Shown: positions 62,801 through 64,000 of the stretch, one piece after another
Numbering within the stretch: position 1 is the first letter of the stretch
Layout: each line of letters begins with the position of its first letter
Assembly: GCF_000003815.2 (NCBI RefSeq)
Contig: NC_049993.1
Span: 3,666,518-3,730,517, forward strand
Source of the DNA: Branchiostoma floridae
Taxonomy: Eukaryota > Chordata > Leptocardii > Amphioxiformes > Branchiostomatidae
Reading direction: 5' to 3'
Length of the DNA stretch: 64,000 nt
The notes under the pieces: generated by a model
What the model saw: the letters and a program-made list of their open reading frames with translations, nothing else
Told to the model about the DNA's origin: nothing
Database searches by the model: none
Made by a program: the position numbers and the translations under genes

Positions 62801-64000
62801 TTCCAGGGACATTTAGAGAATTCTGTAGCTAAATGATTGATTTTCCGTTTGAGAGCAGCACATGACTGGTTGAACCATGGTTTATTTTTGTTTTTTCTTT
62901 TCTTTTTCTTTTTGTGGACAATCTTTCGTAATGACTTGTCGGCAACATGTATGATAATGTCTTCGATTTCTTTCACGGCACCTTCTACGGTCGAGAAAGG
63001 CTTATCCATAAATTTCTGTAAATCTATTAGAGTTGAGCGAGCTTGTAATGTCTCTAAGAATTTCGCTTTTGAGTCATCATCCCAAATGTATTTACTTGGC
63101 AGAGGATTAGTCAGGGTTTGAACCTTTTTTATGTACGGTGAATAATTTGTGGAAATAGAACAAGACAGTAAACAATGGTCTGAAAACACAGAAAAGTCGT
63201 TCACTTTCAAATACTGAACTTTGGAAAAAAATTCCGAACTAACAATGAAGTAATCAACTACACTTGAACCATTGTACTTGTGGCAGGTGAATTTACCGGA
63301 TAAGTCTCCTGCAACCCGGCCATTTAGGATATTAAGATTGGCTGCCGAACAAAGGTCAATTAGATTATTACCATATCTATTAATTGTTTTGTCGTAACTC
63401 GATCTCTGAGGCGTGTCTTTTAGATCTATGGAGTCGTGGTTTAGGCAATCATCTTCAATTACTGTTTCCTGAAGGGACGCTGTTCTGGCGTTAAAATCAC
63501 CAAGCAGCATGACATTACCTTGATTTGAGAATTTGCATATGTCATCTTGTACGATATCAAATAGGGAATTGTTTTTCGTTTCTGGGATTGATGAGTTTTC
63601 CGGAGAGAAATACACACAGCCGACAAACAGATCTTGCTGTAGGCCAAAGAATATCTTATCTAACTTACACCAGAGGATATCTTTATGTTTTGACGGTAGT
63701 TTTGTAAGGCCTTTGGTGAGTTTGTTTTTGAACATTATGACTATCCCGCCTGAACTTCTTTTAGCAGTCTTTTTTACATCCCTATCACTTCTAAAATAAT
63801 TAAAAGATTCTATTCTACATTTTTCCCCTGGCTTGAGCCAGGTCTCCTGGAGGCAAACAAAATCATATTCTTCTAATCTAGAAACGAACTCTTCATCTTG
63901 ACATTTCCTCCTAAGACCACCTTGAACGTTCCAAGAACAGAACTTAAGTGCTACCTTTTGGATAGACATTCTTGGGTCAAAGGTGCCGAATTGGGAAGCC
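59811..64000 (-). mobile_element. LINE (non-LTR retrotransposon), 3' end complete
   Basis: The 3' end carries a short tandem tail (AGTCA)n at 59811-59828, then an about 360-bp 3' UTR whose TTTATTGCACAACA and GTACAATGTATGGCA words recur at 17484-17535. ORF2 follows, and the element runs past the window edge on its 5' side. Any ORF1 would lie beyond 64000. Confidence 0.9.
60190..63969 (-). CDS. LINE ORF2: AP endonuclease and reverse transcriptase
   Basis: 1259 residues with no stop or frameshift. The endonuclease at about 1-270 has all APE-type motifs: FCSWNVQGG, CLQETWL, GDFNAR, DYFIVSS and SDHCLL. The RT at about 560-830 has NYRGIAIS, FVDFKKAFDSV, GVRQGCNLSPLLFNLFINDL and the catalytic LLWADDLVLL. 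The C-terminus has a Cys-rich finger, CPTCKEG...ECHFMIECP. It nicks target DNA and copies its RNA in place. The clade is within the CR1/Jockey-like assemblage; I cannot fix it further. An open frame this long implies a recent insertion, possibly a mobile copy. Confidence 0.95.
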   Translation of the reverse strand: MSIQKVALKFCSWNVQGGLRRKCQDEEFVSRLEEYDFVCLQETWLKPGEKCRIESFNYFRSDRDVKKTAKRSSGGIVIMFKNKLTKGLTKLPSKHKDILWCKLDKIFFGLQQDLFVGCVYFSPENSSIPETKNNSLFDIVQDDICKFSNQGNVMLLGDFNARTASLQETVIEDDCLNHDSIDLKDTPQRSSYDKTINRYGNNLIDLCSAANLNILNGRVAGDLSGKFTCHKYNGSSVVDYFIVSSEFFSKVQYLKVNDFSVFSDHCLLSCSISTNYSPYIKKVQTLTNPLPSKYIWDDDSKAKFLETLQARSTLIDLQKFMDKPFSTVEGAVKEIEDIIIHVADKSLRKIVHKKKKKRKNKNKPWFNQSCAALKRKINHLATEFSKCPWKLDLRHAYFNNLKIYKKKIKTERKLFKERQWNDLYKLSKSDPQKFWREMKIQNQDGNDKQDENNNISPEEWKSHFKNLNDLVKSNEADTDFHQHVGQKDPDLLQTTGSNIQVDIGNKEHTETIIKILANKTGNPLDYDISEDEIIAGLHKVKCRKACGTDSITNEMLKCGANQLVMPLKKLFNLAIQSGTFPHQWSQNILVPIHKSGNTSNPSNYRGIAISSCVGKLFTLILSNRLQHFLEDNNLLTPFQSGFRQNFRTSDNIFVLKTIIDKQLSEPGGKLYACFVDFKKAFDSVWRDGLYYKLLSSGIGGQFFRIIQSMYSNVKYCVKTPNGLSDYFKSTCGVRQGCNLSPLLFNLFINDLPSELSSSLCDPVSLENTPINSLLWADDLVLLSKSEKGLQECLKRLDRFCSLWKLAINRDKTKVMIFSKNGRTANNKNSNFQSQGQVLNIANFYTYLGVDITPSGSFQRATKQLRIKALRASFKLRSLLLSNYNPSIPLALDLFNSLVKPILLYCSEILGTTVQSRDLILNGVTEYPNENIRQIVSNIISPILGSDVNIRRVNRVGKKSDPPSNRPVLIRLSKYNDKLQIIYHSNTLAKQNITVIQPPISYEVSDLEYVLLNFCKILLRVPKSSVNAAVRGELGMFPLYIDTQTQLVKYWIRLNSLPNDRIVKKAYNEAVRLEQDWVIHVRDTLCRHGFQNIWLNPTISANYFGNMFKERLKDEFLSSWRQKIKSSSKLETYSKIKSEFQIEKYLLSVQNKSFVANTTKLRIASHQLEIEKGRHNNVPASQRLCPTCKEGVEDECHFMIECPTYIEERAKLMQTIKYKSLPKTNRELFHVLMSCPDTVSVYVGQYIYTSMQKRNLMIST

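Overview
The window looks like a stretch of an invertebrate chordate genome, most probably amphioxus (Branchiostoma). Genes are split by GT-AG introns. Recognisable genes are a CYP2-type cytochrome P450, a second P450 terminal exon, and a NAT16-like histidine N-acetyltransferase. The intergenic DNA is AT-rich and full of MITEs, LINE 3' ends, minisatellites and microsatellites. Three runs of N (1447-1569, 16376-16475, 42206-42811) mark assembly gaps. The species is an inference from gene and repeat style, not something read directly.

Layout. 1-4.0 kb: repeats, including a hAT-type MITE with a perfect 8-bp target duplication, and two LINE C-terminal remnants. 4.07-11.27 kb: a seven-exon CYP2-type P450 on the minus strand, with all splice sites in phase but one in-frame TAG at the K-helix; its introns hold a 37-bp minisatellite, a 73-bp-arm hairpin and a foldback MITE. 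11.3-21.9 kb: no convincing coding gene, but a diverged colinear duplication (about 12.1-14.6 and 16.75-19.3 kb), two long-TIR foldback elements, a piggyBac-type MITE, and repeated modules that look like a promoter plus a first exon ending in ATG|GTAAGT.

21,904-39,238 is a 17.3-kb Polinton (Maverick) with about 190-bp terminal inverted repeats and a 6-bp target duplication (GATGGT). It looks whole, with no obvious break in its reading frames. Its core is the expected set: integrase with chromodomain, penton/minor capsid, a small basic virion-like protein, double-jelly-roll major capsid, adenain-like protease, packaging ATPase, protein-primed DNA polymerase B, and two small conserved proteins of unknown role. 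The two arms carry unusual cargo. The left arm has two paralogous proteins, each with a tandem pair of PC4 (Sub1)-like domains, flanking a Bcl-2-like protein with BH1 and BH2 motifs. The right arm has an intronless, fully conserved ribonucleotide reductase small subunit (RRM2-like). Read as a set, these would raise dNTP supply, influence transcription or bind single-stranded DNA, and block host apoptosis. That combination is the most interesting thing in the window.

39.2-41.4 kb: repeats. 41.4-45.16 kb: a four-exon NAT16-like acetyltransferase on the plus strand whose first intron holds a LINE reverse-transcriptase scrap and a gap. 45.2-58.8 kb: mostly noncoding, with a pair of 430-bp direct repeats, retroelement 3' ends, a tRNA-like relic and a hairpin. 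58.8-59.0 kb: an isolated P450 heme-binding terminal exon on the minus strand. 59.81 kb to the window end: a LINE on the minus strand with an uninterrupted 1259-residue endonuclease/reverse-transcriptase ORF, so a young copy.
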